In this document: one piece after another, positions 63,767 to 64,000 of the stretch | How the letters are laid out: each line of letters starts with the position of its first letter | Position numbering within the stretch: position 1 is the first letter of the stretch | Source: Magnetococcales bacterium | GTDB lineage: Bacteria; Pseudomonadota; Magnetococcia; Magnetococcales; JADFWU01 | Direction: 5' to 3' | DNA: 64,000 nucleotides | NCBI GenBank assembly: GCA_015234045.1 | Contig: JADFWU010000002.1 | Coordinates: 62,001-126,000, forward strand | The notes under the pieces: model-generated | The model's input: only the letters and a program-made list of their open reading frames with translations | What the model was told of the DNA's origin: nothing | Databases searched by the model: none | Position numbers and translations under genes: made by a program

Positions 63767-64000
63767 TCAGGCCCGGACGGCACTGTTAACTCTATCCTTG
63801 AGTATTTGGCTGGCTTTGAAAGTAAGTACCTTCCTGGCAGTAATTTCAATCTCTTCGCCTGTCTTTGGATTACGTCCGGGACGCGGGCCTTTGCTACGAA
63901 TATTGAAATTACCAAAACCGGAGAGTTTTACGGGCCTGGTTCCTTCCAGTTCCTCGCGCACGATCTCCAATACTTCTTCCACTAGTCCAGCGGACTCTTT
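63767..64000 (-). CDS. ihfA: Integration host factor alpha subunit, C-terminal part
   Basis: Partial: the frame runs off the right edge of the window, and 77 codons are visible. The sequence [35 protein letters not shown] holds the HU/IHF DNA-binding arm, and the [11 protein letters not shown] segment is typical of IhfA (HU has other residues here). IHF bends DNA sharply at specific sites in the nucleoid. First visible gene of the leftward ihfA-merR-surE::pcm-yqaA-nlpD run. Confidence 0.9.
   Translation of the reverse strand, partial: KESAGLVEEVLEIVREELEGTRPVKLSGFGNFNIRSKGPRPGRNPKTGEEIEITARKVLTFKASQILKDRVNSAVRA

Noticed and set aside
1-64000. CRISPR arrays, tRNA/rRNA genes, integrases, transposases, prophage modules
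   Set aside because: Looked for regularly spaced repeats, cloverleaf-like conserved ends and typical protein motifs; none seen. The tRNA check by eye is not exhaustive and a covariance-model scan would be decisive.

Overview
The window reads as chromosomal DNA of a Gram-negative member of the Pseudomonadota. It carries outer-membrane lipoproteins, lspA, ppiD, NlpD, a Rieske/cytochrome b/cytochrome c1 operon, ihfA and an endonuclease-type MutL. An HdfR-like LysR regulator and a surE-pcm/yqaA/nlpD order point towards the gamma side; the lspA/lipoprotein/double-M16 order and the ihfA-merR pair also occur in alphaproteobacteria and Magnetococcia. I cannot fix the class from sequence alone. I saw no rRNA, tRNA, CRISPR array, transposase or integrase.

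Layout. 1-5.2 kb: 5' part of an alpha-2-macroglobulin-like gene, an HdfR-like regulator, two small secreted or membrane proteins and an M50B-like membrane protein. 5.3-14.8 kb: ppiD, then a rightward housekeeping run ribF-ileS-lspA-lipoprotein-M16-M16. 14.8-16.6 kb: an A+T-rich pocket of orphan small genes. 16.9-24.4 kb: a signalling cluster, with a receiver/metallo-beta-lactamase/cNMP-binding protein divergent from a receiver/HD-GYP phosphodiesterase and a large hybrid histidine kinase, interspersed with short MITE-like repeats. 24.4-29.1 kb: site-2 protease, trpS, rluB, mutL. 29.2-39.4 kb: a leftward accessory block with a 2358-residue RHS/YD protein carrying five copies of a ~70-residue module, a separate Hint-domain protein and a zinc-ribbon protein. 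39.4-42.7 kb: one 1114-residue protein fusing acyl/adenylate ligase, SGNH hydrolase, acyl carrier protein and FkbM methyltransferase. 42.9-48.1 kb: petABC, trmL, a DsbA-like thioredoxin and two tandem RatA/COQ10-like genes. 48.4-60 kb: sugar-related genes (a PPDK-like protein without a PEP barrel, a divergent GAPDH, UDP-glucuronate epimerase, a NodU-type carbamoyltransferase/DUF5989/SxtJ trio, a rhodanese, pgi). 60-64 kb: ihfA-merR-surE::pcm-yqaA-nlpD, with surE and pcm fused in one frame.

The points most worth following are the FAAL-SGNH-ACP-FkbM fusion, the PPDK-like protein with a ~930-residue N-terminal extension, the RHS/Hint/zinc-ribbon block, the receiver-MBL-cNMP protein, the SurE-PCM fusion, and two families of short dispersed repeats. 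One family has a copy just beyond the 3' end of three different leftward genes. All family assignments come from reading motifs by eye; no database search was run.
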